The notes beneath the pieces are model-generated. The model did not search any database and was not told the origin of the DNA. It saw only the letters and a list, made by a program, of their open reading frames with translations. Of a stretch of DNA of 64,000 bases, positions 48,956-59,367 are shown in pieces; position 1 is the first letter of the stretch; each line of letters opens with the position of its first letter. The DNA lies in NCBI GenBank assembly GCA_004519485.1, contig CP038132.1:677001-741000 (forward strand), read 5' to 3'. The position numbers and the translations under genes are program-made. Source of the DNA: Nannochloropsis oceanica. Its lineage: Eukaryota; Sar; Eustigmatophyceae; Eustigmatales; Monodopsidaceae.

Positions 48956-50083
48956 CTATAGAAATGGTTTCAACGTCGCCACAATCGCTGCCGCCACATT
49001 CTCCGGCTCGTATCCTCCTTCCAATCCAAACATAATCTTCCCTCTTCCGAACGCTCTCAACAGCCTCTCCCCCACCGCCTCAAAATCCCGGGGACCCAAG
49101 GCCAACTGTGCCAGTGGATCGTCCACCAAACAATCATAGCCCGCCGAGACAATAACAAGGTCAGGCCCGAACGCCGTTAAGAAGGGAAGGACCTTCTCGT
49201 CCAGCAGGGGCAGGTAAGATGTAATTTCGGTGTAGGCACGGATAGGGACATTGAGCAGATTCCCGTGAGGCCCGTGATCGCTCGGATCTTGGCCCGTCAT
49301 CGGAAATGAATCTTGCTGGTGGAATGATGCATAGCACATGGAAGGTTCTGTACGGACCGCCTCCTCATTCCCATTCCCGTGGTGAGCGTCCAAATCCAAA
49401 ATCGCCACTCGTTGGCAACCCAACTTGTCGAATGCATACCGGGCGGCAATCACAGCAAAGTTGAAGATGCAGAAGCCCATTGCCTGTGAGCGTCCTGCAT
49501 GATGACCCGGTGGCCGAGTCAAGGCAAAAGAAGGTCGTCGGATGGGAACCCGGACGGGCGTAGCCGCAAGCGACCCTGCCTCCTCCTCCTCTTCCTCGTC
49601 CCCAAACAAGGTCTGTCTGGCGCAATCCATCCAAGCAGTCGCTGCCAACAAACACACCTCATATGTCGCACCATTGACAAACGTATCTGCATCGATATTT
49701 CCTCCACCTCGCGTGGATAAGGATCTGATTTCCTCCACGTAAGCCGGGTCGTGGACTCGCAGGACTGCGGCCAACGCCGCCTCTTGAGTCGTGGTGGGCG
49801 CCTTTAGATGAATCCCTGGAGTGTGCTTAAGGACTTGCGCTGGGACCGAAACCCGTAAAGGATTTTCCGGATGGTAGCCTCGTGCTTTGTGTTCTAGAAA
49901 GCGCTCAGAGTAGAGGACATTGACGCCCGTGCCGGCGACGGTGGCGTGGATGGGAATGAGGCGAGAGTTGTGGGCAGGGATGGGATAGACGGGAAGAAAA
50001 GCGCAGACTGGAAACGTGACGATAAATAGGGAAACGAGCAAGCTAGATAATAGCGATCTTGGTCTTGCCCTGATTATATGCAT
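48956..50083 (-). CDS. HDAC-superfamily deacetylase with plastid-type leader (HDA14/acetylpolyamine-hydrolase-like)
   Basis: A 375-aa single exon. The core motifs are YHPENPLRV, LTRPPGHHAGRSQAMGFCIFNFAVIAARYA (tandem His about 194-195), VAILDLDAHHGNGNEEAV (zinc ligands Asp232, His234), YASFHQQDSFP, and IVSAGYDCLVDDPLAQL (Asp317), followed by GLEGGYEP. Core length and the FHQ..FP and SAGYD blocks place it with the class II-like/bacterial group that includes plant HDA14 and acetylpolyamine amidohydrolases. The leader MHIIRARPRSLLSSLLVSLFIVTFPVCAFLPVYPIPAHNSR is a signal peptide whose cleavage region reads VCAFLP, very like the heterokont ASAFAP plastid motif. The likely location is the plastid stroma and the likely substrate acetyl-lysine or acetylated polyamine; both are inferred. 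It is divergent from the ankyrin gene. Confidence 0.92.
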   Translation of the reverse strand: MHIIRARPRSLLSSLLVSLFIVTFPVCAFLPVYPIPAHNSRLIPIHATVAGTGVNVLYSERFLEHKARGYHPENPLRVSVPAQVLKHTPGIHLKAPTTTQEAALAAVLRVHDPAYVEEIRSLSTRGGGNIDADTFVNGATYEVCLLAATAWMDCARQTLFGDEEEEEEAGSLAATPVRVPIRRPSFALTRPPGHHAGRSQAMGFCIFNFAVIAARYAFDKLGCQRVAILDLDAHHGNGNEEAVRTEPSMCYASFHQQDSFPMTGQDPSDHGPHGNLLNVPIRAYTEITSYLPLLDEKVLPFLTAFGPDLVIVSAGYDCLVDDPLAQLALGPRDFEAVGERLLRAFGRGKIMFGLEGGYEPENVAAAIVATLKPFL

Positions 50084-50441
50084 GCTTGGCGGTGCTTGCT
50101 CTGTAAGGGATGGCGTCGATGGGGAGGTTATTTATTGAGGCGGTGACATTGCATTCGCCTTGCGTTCTTATAGCGTGGATCAACCCCACCAGGAAGGTGA
50201 TGAGAGCACCATGCTTGTCTCTAAGATGTTTTTGTTGATAACATCAGTTAAAGGCGTGAATAAAATCTTGTCAAAAAGCCAAGAACTTCCTCCCTCAACC
50301 GTTGTGTCACGATCAGGAATTTTGCTCCCCATCAGTGACTTTTATTCACACTTCACACACCCTACACCCACGCCTTTCACCTCATATCATACAGTGGCTA
50401 GCACGGAAAGAGAGACCAAAATTTCGCCTGCCTTTGGAATC
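50084..50441. promoter_or_regulatory. Divergent intergenic region, deacetylase / ankyrin protein
   Basis: A 358-bp gap if the ankyrin protein starts at 50442. The frame stays open upstream, with a Met at 50211, so part of this could be coding. Confidence 0.45.
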
Positions 50442-53400
50442 ATGACTCAAGACAAGGACAAGTCGGAGCCTCCAACCTTCCATCTCCCACGACCTCCCGC
50501 CCCAGCACCATCGTCCTCCTCTTCGTCCTTACTAACCAGCACAAACACAGGCTCCAATCAGGCCGCCACAGCGATCGTCAGTCCTGTGCCTGTCGCACCC
50601 GCGAGCACCACAAACCAATCCCAATCTGTTGTTCTGCCCCAGGGCTCCACGCCTGTGTCGTTGCTGTCAAACGCCGACCTGGCCAAATTACTGCAGGGAG
50701 GCCAACCTTCTCCTTCCACCATTTCCTCCCTCCGTAAATGCTTGAGCAAAGCCTCTTCCTCGGCTTCACGGAGTTTCTACGCCCGTATGAAGAGCAAGCT
50801 CATGGAGGAGCAGTCCTGCAATGCGGTGGCGGCGGAATATATACCCCCTTCTTCCTCATCCTCGCTGCTCCCGTTACCGTACAGCCAATCCTACAATGGA
50901 GGAGGAGGGGAACGAGGAGATCAATCGGATACTCATGGATACGATAATAATGCTGTGTATGGGATGTTGATGGCGGACAGTTCTTATTTGCCTAATCGAT
51001 GCAAGAAGTATTCGCGTTGGAAGGAGGTCTCGATTGAGGCGGACGCTGAGGAGGGAAAGGAGAAAGGAGAAGGAGGCCACTACGACGAGGAAGATGATGG
51101 GTATGGTGATGATGATATCATCGCTGCAACTGAGACTGGGGGAACTGTAGGGGGAAATGGTGTGGGAGGAGGTACGAGCGGGAAGCGGGCACGACATGGA
51201 GGGGTAATGGAAGCTGTGTTGCATGGCAATGAAGGAAACCTTGGTCGGATGCTTGGTGAACGGAAAGCCGATGTGGATGTGATTGACCAGGGGGGAGCCA
51301 CACCGTTGATGTTGGCAGCGCAGACAGGGAAGGTGGACATGGTCCAGCTTTTGCTTGATTACCATGCCAGCGTCACGGCACGGACGACAATGGCCCGCAA
51401 TTCTGTCATGCACTTCGCGGCCAAAAATGGGTCTGAGGCCGTTATCAAGCTGTTGATGGAACGTGATACAACCTTGCTAGACAGTCCAAATAAGAATCTG
51501 GATACGCCCTTGATGATGGCCGTCCTTGCCCGTAAGTAAATCTCTGCCATGCGCCCCTTACTCCCCTCTTTTTTTGCCGTGCACAACTGACCGTCCTCCT
51601 TTCTCTCCGTTCTCTTTTTCTCCTTCTTGTTTTTCTTCTCCACAGGTAATTACATGGCGGCGGAGTGCATCTTAAGATTCTCTTGTAAGAGTCTGGATCA
51701 TCAGAACAAGAGCAGTAATACCGCCTTGCACCTGGCAGCCAAAATCGGTGATGTCCGGCTGTTGAAGCTCCTGGTGGGCAAGGGGGCGAATATCACCTTA
51801 CGGAATGATGTGGGATCAACGGCGTTGGACCTGGCAAGGGCGGGAAAAGGGTCAGAGTGTCTTGACTATTTGGAAGGCCAGTGGAAGATGATCGAAGAGA
51901 CAGCCGCGAGGGAGGCAGAAAACTTGCTGTGCGATGGTGTAGGAGATGAGGGAGGAAGTGGGAGAGGAGCAGGAGGAGGAGGGGGAGGAGGCGGGAAGAA
52001 AAAAAAGAAGAAGAAGGGAAAGGACAAAGGAGATAAAAAGAAAACCGTCCCAACCTCGGCTTCGGTGGCGGCAGTGACTCCAAGCAGTAGCAGCACTGAT
52101 CTGAAGCAGGACGATGATGGTGCGGTGTCCACCTCGTCCTCTGAAGACGAAGAGGAGTTCAAAGCGTGTCCCTCCCTTTTCACCAGGAGCCGCACCATTG
52201 GCTGTAAAAAGGAAGAGGAGATAAGTAGGTCATCAGAGGGTGGCATGTCCTCTTATTCATCTTCCTTGACTTCCCTAGAGCTGGTGCAAGGAGCGGATGG
52301 AGGGAGGCGGGTGGTGCGGGGTGGGGCCACGGGCAGTGTAGGCGAAGAAGGGATATGTGCGATTGGAGACGAATGGAGCGTTGTGCAGAAGAAACCGACG
52401 ACAGCTGAGAAGGCAGCGGCAACCGCAACAGCAGCCGTGGCTGCCAAAGAGAAGGAAAAGGAGGAGGAGAAGAAGAAGCAGCAGCAGCAACAGCAGCATG
52501 AAGAGAAAAAGGCAGAGAAGGAGAAGGCGAATAACAAGGCTACACAACCGCCCGCTCATTCTAAGACGACGGCAATCTTATCGTCCTCCACCTCTTCTAC
52601 GTCATTCTCAACCATCCCCGCCTCTTCCAAAGCATTCAAACAGCAGCAACGGCAACAGCAGCACCGGCAAACCCAGGCAGCTCAATCATTCTCTGTCCCC
52701 AAGCCTGCACCCACCACCACCAAAACAACCCGCGCGTGGGGTATATCTGCTTCCGATGCTGCCTCTGCCTCTCCCTCCTTCTCTCCCTCGGCTCATTCGG
52801 CCACCTCTCCTCCTACAGCATGGCAATTAGGCTGCGTTGGCAGCAACAAGAACGTCAGTGGTCCTTCTATATGGCCATTGGTCTCTCACTCTGCTACTAC
52901 TGCTGCCGCTTCTACTCCTTCGACTGCAGCCACCCTGCTGCTGGAGAATTCAGATCTGGCCGCAGCTATTGCTTCAGCGCGAGGACAGCTCTATGATGAC
53001 AGCATTGATGATAATAACGACAGCATCAGTAGCAGCATCAGCACAAGCACGAGCAGCGTTTGCACTACCAACCATCACCCATTAGGAAGCTCCACCTCGT
53101 CCACCTCTTCCTCCTCCTCCTGGTCGAAGGGCTGCAGCAACAGAGGCAACAATAACAACCAGCACTTTCCCTGTTTATCCTCCTCCCAGTTCAAGGTTCT
53201 ACAGCACTTGGGGCTAGGTGCTTTTGTCCAACAACACCAACAAGAAGAAGTTAATTTCCTCGGAATCAGCCGCAGCGGCAGCAGTAGCGGCAGTAGTAAC
53301 AGCAGCTGCTGCTGCAGCAGCAATAGCAGCAGTGGGGCTACCACTTACCCTTTATCCTCCACCTCCTCTTCTTTGGTCCTTAGCCCACATGCCCCTCTCC

Positions 53401-54149
53401 TCTCAACTCCGCAGGAAGAGGAGTTTGTGGAAAGATACCCGGAGGCAGGGGCGATCGCCTTGGAAATATCAATGTTATACAGTCCGACGGAGGCCCTCGT
53501 TCACCTGAGCATGGGGCAACTTGAAGCCTTGAGAAGAATCCTACACGAACAAATAGGACATGTCGATCGTGCCATGGACGAAAAGCTGAATGTCCAGCAA
53601 CGCTGGAGGAGTGAAGAGGCAATGAGAATGGAAAGGGAAGCACAGTTACAGCAGCAGCAGCAGCAGCAACAGCAACAACAGCAGCAGCAGCAGCAACAAC
53701 AACTACTGAAGCTTCAGCAGCAGCAATATTTCAATCTGCAGCAGCAGCAGCAGACGCCGCCGCCGCCGCCGCCGCCGCTAATTCCGCACGCGTCTCTCTT
53801 GCCGACTCCTTTATTTGTGACTAGCGCATTACCTTCCTGTCCATCTTCTTCCTTGTCCTCCACCTCGTCGTCGTTATTGATGACAAATGGTTACAGAGAG
53901 CATGCGATGAGTGACTTTCGAAGAGGAGAAGGAGAAGGAGGAGGTGAGGAAGGAGGAAAGGGAGGAGGGAGTTGCGACGCTCCCACCTCCTACTTCCAAC
54001 AGCTATCTTTGTCTTCTTCTACGGGCCCCTCGGTGGATAATAGAGGGTATCTCGGCGATATAAGCGGCGGCGGCAGCAGCAGCAGCAGCAGCAGCGACGG
54101 CAGCGGCAGCAGTGATAACAGTGGTACTTTTCCCATGTCTCATGGATGA
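50442..54149 (+). CDS. Ankyrin-repeat protein with long low-complexity tail, one intron
   Basis: Exon 1 is 50442-51531 and exon 2 is 51646-54149; the 114-nt intron has a GTAAGT donor and a CCACAG acceptor, and the join restores TPLMMAVLARNYMAAECIL. The product is about 1197 aa. Ankyrin repeats occupy about residues 250-470: EAVLHGNEGNLGRML, GGATPLMLAAQTGKVDMVQLLLDY, NSVMHFAAKNGSEAVIKLLME, LDTPLMMAVLA..., NTALHLAAKIGDVRLLKLLVGKGANI and GSTALDLARAGKGSECLDYLE. After a KKKKKKGK basic cluster, the rest is Ser/Gln/Gly-rich. It contains one ordered-looking helix pair near the C-terminus (YPEAGAIALEISMLYSPTEALVHLSMGQLEALRRILHEQIGHVDRAMDEK) and then Gln and Ser repeats. Such proteins serve as scaffolds, and I cannot name a partner. 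Confidence 0.8.
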
Positions 54150-54584
54150 GTACCGTTTCACTGAGCGAGAGGAGGGGGGAAGGTAGAGAAGGGGGTTACG
54201 TGGGATACGGAGATACCAGGCACGCATGAATAAAGAGGTTCTGTGTAAAAAAATTCTAGTGTAAAACAGTGTGAATAAGTACGAGAATGAGGAGGAAAGC
54301 GTGTCGTTGGCGGATGTGCTCATTTCCCTCCCCCCTCCCCATTCCCCCCCACACAAATGGAATACCAAGAGATAGAGAGACTTGCAGTCAGAAAATAACT
54401 TGAGAATCCTTAACAACTACATGTCAACCTGAATAGCAAGAACTACAGACAAACAAACGGCAAAGTCTGAAGTCGAAATCTCCAAGTTTTTTTGGCCATT
54501 TCCTTATCAGCAATCTGACACATCTACTACATCTATTCATAAAAAATACACTGCACTTCCTACATTCTTTCGATCCACATTTCC
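54150..54584. other. Convergent intergenic region
   Basis: A 435-bp gap between the ankyrin (+) and ZIP (-) gene ends. A G-rich stretch lies at 54172-54210 and a C-rich one near 54330-54350; otherwise it is AT-rich. No ORF is supported. Confidence 0.5.
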
Positions 54585-54923
54585 TCAATGTCCATGCTCT
54601 GGCGCCAGTCCAGCTAGCAACGGCACAGCAAACATTCCGACTATCACCACCAACAACACCAGCCACCTCCTCCCCATCGGGCCTTTCGTCATCTGCGACG
54701 AATGCATCAACTCAGGCAATATATGCCCCACACTTACATACAGAAACGTTCCGCCGGAAAACAATAAAACTTGTCCCACGAAAATATTGCTGCTGCCGCT
54801 GCTCTCGTCCTGCTGATGCCGTCGTCGTTGCAGCTGCAGGATGACGCGCGTGAGGAACGCAGCGAAGGGTGAAGCCGATGCGAACGCCAAGGCGTGGTAC
54901 CAAAACACTTCAGATCTCCCTTT

Positions 54924-54960
<37 letters not shown>

Positions 54961-56015
54961 AGCAGACGGTACGGTGGCCGTTTTGTGGCTGCTGTGATGG
55001 TGGTGACCCACGTGCCAGTTGCAAAGGCAACCGGCAGCTTATGTATTACCAGCGCAAGAAAAACTGCTCCCAGCAAAGAAGCATTTCCTAATGAAGAGGC
55101 TCCTATAGCAATGCCGTCCGCAAGACAATGGATAAGGAGACCAACGAAGCTCGGTTGGAAAATACAGCAGCCTTTTATTTCTGTTATGGCGGCGACGGGG
55201 GCGGAGGAGGAAGAGGAGAAGTCCACGAGACCTTCGGCGCTCCCGATAGAAAGGTGGTGATGAGCATGCTGGTGTAGATTATGCCGGTGAGGGCTCCGGT
55301 TGCTGACACTGCTACTGCTGCTGCTGCTGCTGCTGCTGCTGATCCGCTCCCTTTCCTCTCGTATTGCTGCTGTTGCCGCTGCTGTCGGATTTTCCGAAGA
55401 AAGGGGTGGAGATGCTGCGCCGTTCAAACTCAATAACTCAATCACAATCTCTCTGTTAGGGGTGATGGAGCGGCCCGCACACGTAGATGACGAGATGTGC
55501 GAAGCGGAGAAAAGCTGCTGGGTGACGTCCTTGCCGCGGGATTTGCCTTTCCCCTCTTCCCCCAAATACTCCACACCACCATCCAGCTCCACACCCTCCC
55601 CTTCCTCATCGTCACTATCTTCATCAAGAGGCGCATGAGGCAAAGGCGAATGCTTTGATGGGACCGTGTGGTCGCGAGAGTGGCCATGTCCATTGAAGAA
55701 ACTTCCAACGTTCTCGAGGGTCACTTGCAGCGCATATCCGACCAATATAGGCATCCCGCTTGCCTCCGAGCCCTCCTTCCCGTCTTGTTGTGCATGAAAC
55801 CCTTCCGGTAAAATTATACCCAGGACAGCACCGACAAGTATACCGCATGCTAGGGCGTTCAGGAGGATGGCTTGGAAGGGGGCGAGGATGATGCGGCGCG
55901 TACTCAAGAAGACGACAAACGTCAACACGCCCAGCAGCAGGTTGAGTAGGACAAATATTCCACCGCCATGGCGGCTTGCGCTGCTATTGGCCATGAGTGT
56001 CCTGTGCCAAATCAT
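54585..56015 (-). CDS. ZIP9-like (SLC39A9-type) zinc transporter
   Basis: A 476-aa single exon with about seven or eight membrane spans. The first spans are IFVLLNLLLGVLTFVVFL and ILLNALACGILVGAVLGIILPEGFH. The metal-site helices carry LLIHCLADGIAIGASSLGN (residues about 296-301, HCLADG) and ALVIHKLPVAFATGTWV (HKLP, 325-328), as in ZIP9. The end is GQVLLFSGGTFLYVSVGHILPELMH and a last hydrophobic span finishing in AGLAPEHGH. The large cytosolic loop (about 108-280) is His/Ser/Glu-rich, and a Gln tract of about 13 residues (CAG, 353-365) sits in the following loop. It probably moves Zn out of the Golgi/trans-Golgi lumen, or at the plasma membrane, into the cytosol, as in the family. Met8 (55994) is an alternative start. 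Confidence 0.9.
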
Positions 56016-56680
56016 TTTGGATCGCAGGTAGCAGTGTCACATATAATCGAGTGAGTGCGATATGGGCAGTAAAAAGTGGGCAAGAATGTTGCATGCGATG
56101 ATGAAGGCCTGGGAAATCATGTTTAGGTAGGGTGTGAGTACGAGAAGCAGGAAGGGAAAACAGGACGGAGGCGAATTTGTGTGGTTGGAGTGTGCTTGAG
56201 GCATGTGGAGTGCAGTGGTATGTGAGAGGCGCTATTTTGGGCGAGGTATGCTGTGTGCGTTTCTTCTTTTAGAGGATGTGTCTCTCGTGGAGGGCTATGG
56301 CTGCGCTTCGTCGTTCTTCTTTGCCCTCGGTGTCCTTGCAAAGCCACATGTGCGCACGCCTTACCACTGGTTCTTCACTGCTCTGGGGTAGAGAGAGAGG
56401 CGTCTCACGACCTCCTGCCTCCCTGGCCAGGCTTCACGACAGCCCGTTGTTGTGTGGTTGCCGTTGCTCGGGGTACTCCATTTGCTTGTCTTCCCTGCTT
56501 CCTCCCACGCTACATCCTTCTCAAGCGTGAAGCCAAGGCATTATTAACTCAGCGCCTGTCTCACACAACCACCACAGAGCGAGGCGCCGGCGGGTCTACC
56601 GCCCTCATACGAAGCTCTCCCCTCCGCGTCTTTTCCTCCCTGCTGGACCATCGTCATATTTTCCTCCTCACAACACAACC
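56016..56680. promoter_or_regulatory. Divergent intergenic region, ZIP / eIF3e
   Basis: A 665-bp gap between opposite starts. Short open frames cross it but resemble nothing, and one merely runs on into an alternative frame of eIF3e. It probably contains both promoters and a long eIF3e 5' UTR rich in pyrimidines near 56600-56670. Confidence 0.5.
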
Positions 56681-58575
56681 ATGGCGGAGTACGATCTCAC
56701 GCACAAGATTGCACCCTTTGCGGACGTGCATTTCTTGGTGCAGCCCGACGGTCCCTTTGACTTCTTGGTGGGGCAAGCCGCGTACTTCCAAATTCCAGAC
56801 GTCATGCGGGCCAAGGTGGCCTTGCTGCAAAAGACCAAGAACACCGACGGCGAAGTCCGTGCTCTGGAAGAACTGGAAGAATACCCTTCCCCCGAGTTGG
56901 AAGCCCGGAGCAAGGCTTTGGATGACGAGGAGGAGGTCCTGCGCGAAGCGGCGGGGGATGCCTTGGACATGTTTAGCATCGACGATATGACCAAAATCAA
57001 GGAATATGTCACGGCCGGGGCCACGGACCCCCCCGAGAGGTTGGAGTGCAAGGAAAAGCTCCTGGCCGCCCTGCCGGCGTACTACGATTATGCTAAGTTT
57101 AAATACGAGCGAGGTGAATATGACGATGCCTCCATTTTTCTCAACAACTACATCCAAGCCATCGGGGACCGTGCTGCCTTCTCCACAGTCCGTTACTCCA
57201 ATGCCTTGTGGGGACGACTCGGCTCCGCTATCCTCACTCAACAATGGCACCTAGTCAAGGAAGCTGTCGATGCGATCGACAAACACATCATGACAGTCAA
57301 GCGCCGCGAGGATGGCGTCCCCCCCACCAAACCAACCGCCGCCGACCCCGACCCTATTCGCTCCATGTCTGACCGTGAAAAGCTTCAACTCCGCACTTGG
57401 CTTCTCCACTGGTGCCTCTTCGCCTATCCCGCCACTCCCGAAGAGGCCCGAAAGCGTGAGGATGCAGGCGACAAGTGGGAGAATATTTTGGAGCTGATCT
57501 TTCCGGCGAACGACGATAAGCAAGGGCCAGGGAATGGCCCGGATCGTTACAGGCAAGCTTTGCAGAACAATGCACCTTGGCTGCTGCGGTACATGACTAC
57601 TATGGTTATTCTACACAAGCGCCCAGTGAGCGAGCGGTTCAGGCGCAAGCAGGATGTCATCAAGGAGGTGATTTGGTTGATTGAACAAGAGGCGTACAAC
57701 TACCAAGATCCCATCACCCAATTCCTGCAGTGTTTGTATGTGCGCTTCGACTTCGACGGCGCACAAGAGAAGCTCCAAGCGTGTTACCACGTCCTAAGGA
57801 ATGATTACTTCTTGTCGGGGTGGGCGGACGCGTTTTTGACGGAGGCCAGACAGTTGATCTTCGAGACTTATTGCCGCATCCACCAAAAAATTGATATCAA
57901 CATGCTGGGGCAGAAGCTGGGCATGTCCGCCGCCGAGGCCGAGAAGTGGATCGTGGACCTGATCTTGGACTCTAAGCTTGTAGCGAAGATTGATTCGAGG
58001 GATAATTACGTGGAGATGGACACGCATTCGCCGTCGGTGTATCAGCAGGTGAAGGATCAAGGGCGGGAAGTGAGGGAGTGAGAGCGGACGGTGTGGCGGG
58101 GGGGGAAGGAGAGAGGTCTTCGACTTTTGCCTTGACTGGGTGGTTAGAAAAGGAATATGTGTCTGATAATATTCTGCTTCTGTATGTCTGTATGCCTGCC
58201 TGATTCTCACATTCTCCCCCTTCCTCACCACGTCCTTTTTCAAAACAGGTGTTGGACCGCACGGAGCGACTGGCCTCGTCCACCTTCCGCCTGGGCACGG
58301 ACACGCAGAAAATCTTTGGGCAGCCCATGGGTGGCTATCCCGATCGACGGGGTGGTGGAGGTGGAGGTCGAGGAGGGGAGGAGGGCGAGCGGGGGGACAG
58401 GGGGGACCGTGGTGGGGGTCGTGGCGGTGGCCGGGGGGAGGAGCGGCAGCCGTCGTTGAGGGCGCAAGGGTTGATGGATGGACAGCCGTCAGAGAGGGAC
58501 GAAAGGCGAGGAGTTGGCGGGCATGGAGGAGGAGGGGCAGGGGGAGGGAGGGGTGTGCGAAGAGGCGGGAGTTAA
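56681..58575 (+). CDS. EIF3E: Translation initiation factor eIF3 subunit e (INT6) with RGG tail
   Basis: Exon 1 is 56681-58048 and exon 2 is 58249-58575, with a 200-nt GT-AG intron; the product is about 564 aa. The start MAEYDLTHKIAPFADVHFLVQP is the eIF3e signature. Further conserved blocks are YYDYAKFKYERGEYDDASIFLNNY, LRTWLLHWCLFAYP and the PCI domain (TEARQLIFETYCRIHQKIDINMLGQKLGMSAAEAEKWIVDLILDSKLVAKID...VEM). Splicing gives PSVYQQVLDRTERLASSTFRL, the normal end of the family (VYQQVIEKTKGLSFRS in animals). Without splicing, translation would stop after VKDQGREVRE at 58081. The extra ~80 residues of exon 2 are Arg/Gly-rich (RRGGGGGGRGGEEGERGDRGDRGGGRGGG), an RGG-type RNA-binding tail not usual for eIF3e. 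Confidence 0.95.
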
Positions 58576-59367
58576 GGATCATTTTGGGGTGTGTAAGGGG
58601 AGGAGAGGCTGTTAGAATGGGGGAGTGGGAGGGAAAGTTAGATGGGCGGAAGCGTCCGTGGAGCATCGAGAAAAGTGAAAAACAAAAGAAAAGAAATTGT
58701 CGTGCAAGAAACGAAAGCGATCGTATTCAGCTTATCCGGGATTTGCTTTGGGTTTAATATGGGTTGGTCGGTGAGGGAATAAGCACGCCTGTGTTGTGGA
58801 GAGGATGGCGGAGAAAATGGGGGTGATGTTCGCTCCTACTTCCCTGCGGCTCCTGGAGGAAATGAAAATTAACGGACACTTGCAATATAGCATAGGAAGG
58901 ATAAGGCTGGTTTTCTTACAGCATTAACTTACACAAATATACTGCATGAGAGAGGATTAACAGAACCGGATGCACATCAGGAATACCGGACCGATGCGAC
59001 TCCCAATGTGCGCTCTGCATTTTTGTCGAGTTATTCAATTATTATCATTACCGAGTGTTAAGGAGAAAGAGAGAGAGGGGGAGGGAGGGGGGGACAAGGG
59101 GGGGAAAGCAAAGAAGAGAATCAAATTGTGGGTCTGACTCGCACCGAATCATGGGCCACCCTTCTTATTTATCAACTGTACTTTTATTCTTCCGAGGTCT
59201 TTCCATGTTACTGCTGCTACAACAGTTACTTCCCCAGGAGGTGCTTCCCGTCTCTTTCGACCAAACTCCTTGTATACATCCACTCATTTCCTCCATCACC
59301 ACAAGGACGATTCCTCCCTCTCTTCCCTCTTTCCCCCGTGCCTCTTCCCTCTTTCGCACCACCTATG
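58576..59367. other. Convergent intergenic region with G-rich tract
   Basis: A 792-bp gap between the eIF3e (+) and ABHD17-like (-) gene ends. It has a purine-rich block at 59060-59110 with long G runs and pyrimidine-rich sequence from 59270 on. The short ORFs here have no family match. Confidence 0.5.
59077..59104 (+). repeat. Putative G-quadruplex motif
   Basis: G runs of about 5, 3, 7 and 7 separated by 1, 1 and 4 bases. Confidence 0.6.

Noticed and set aside
56253-56990. 245-codon plus-strand frame upstream of eIF3e
   Set aside because: It overlaps the true eIF3e start in a different frame and shows no domain.
57794-58666. 290-codon minus-strand frame
   Set aside because: It runs across the end of eIF3e, its intron and RGG exon; the Pro/His/Ser-rich translation mirrors GC-rich coding sequence.
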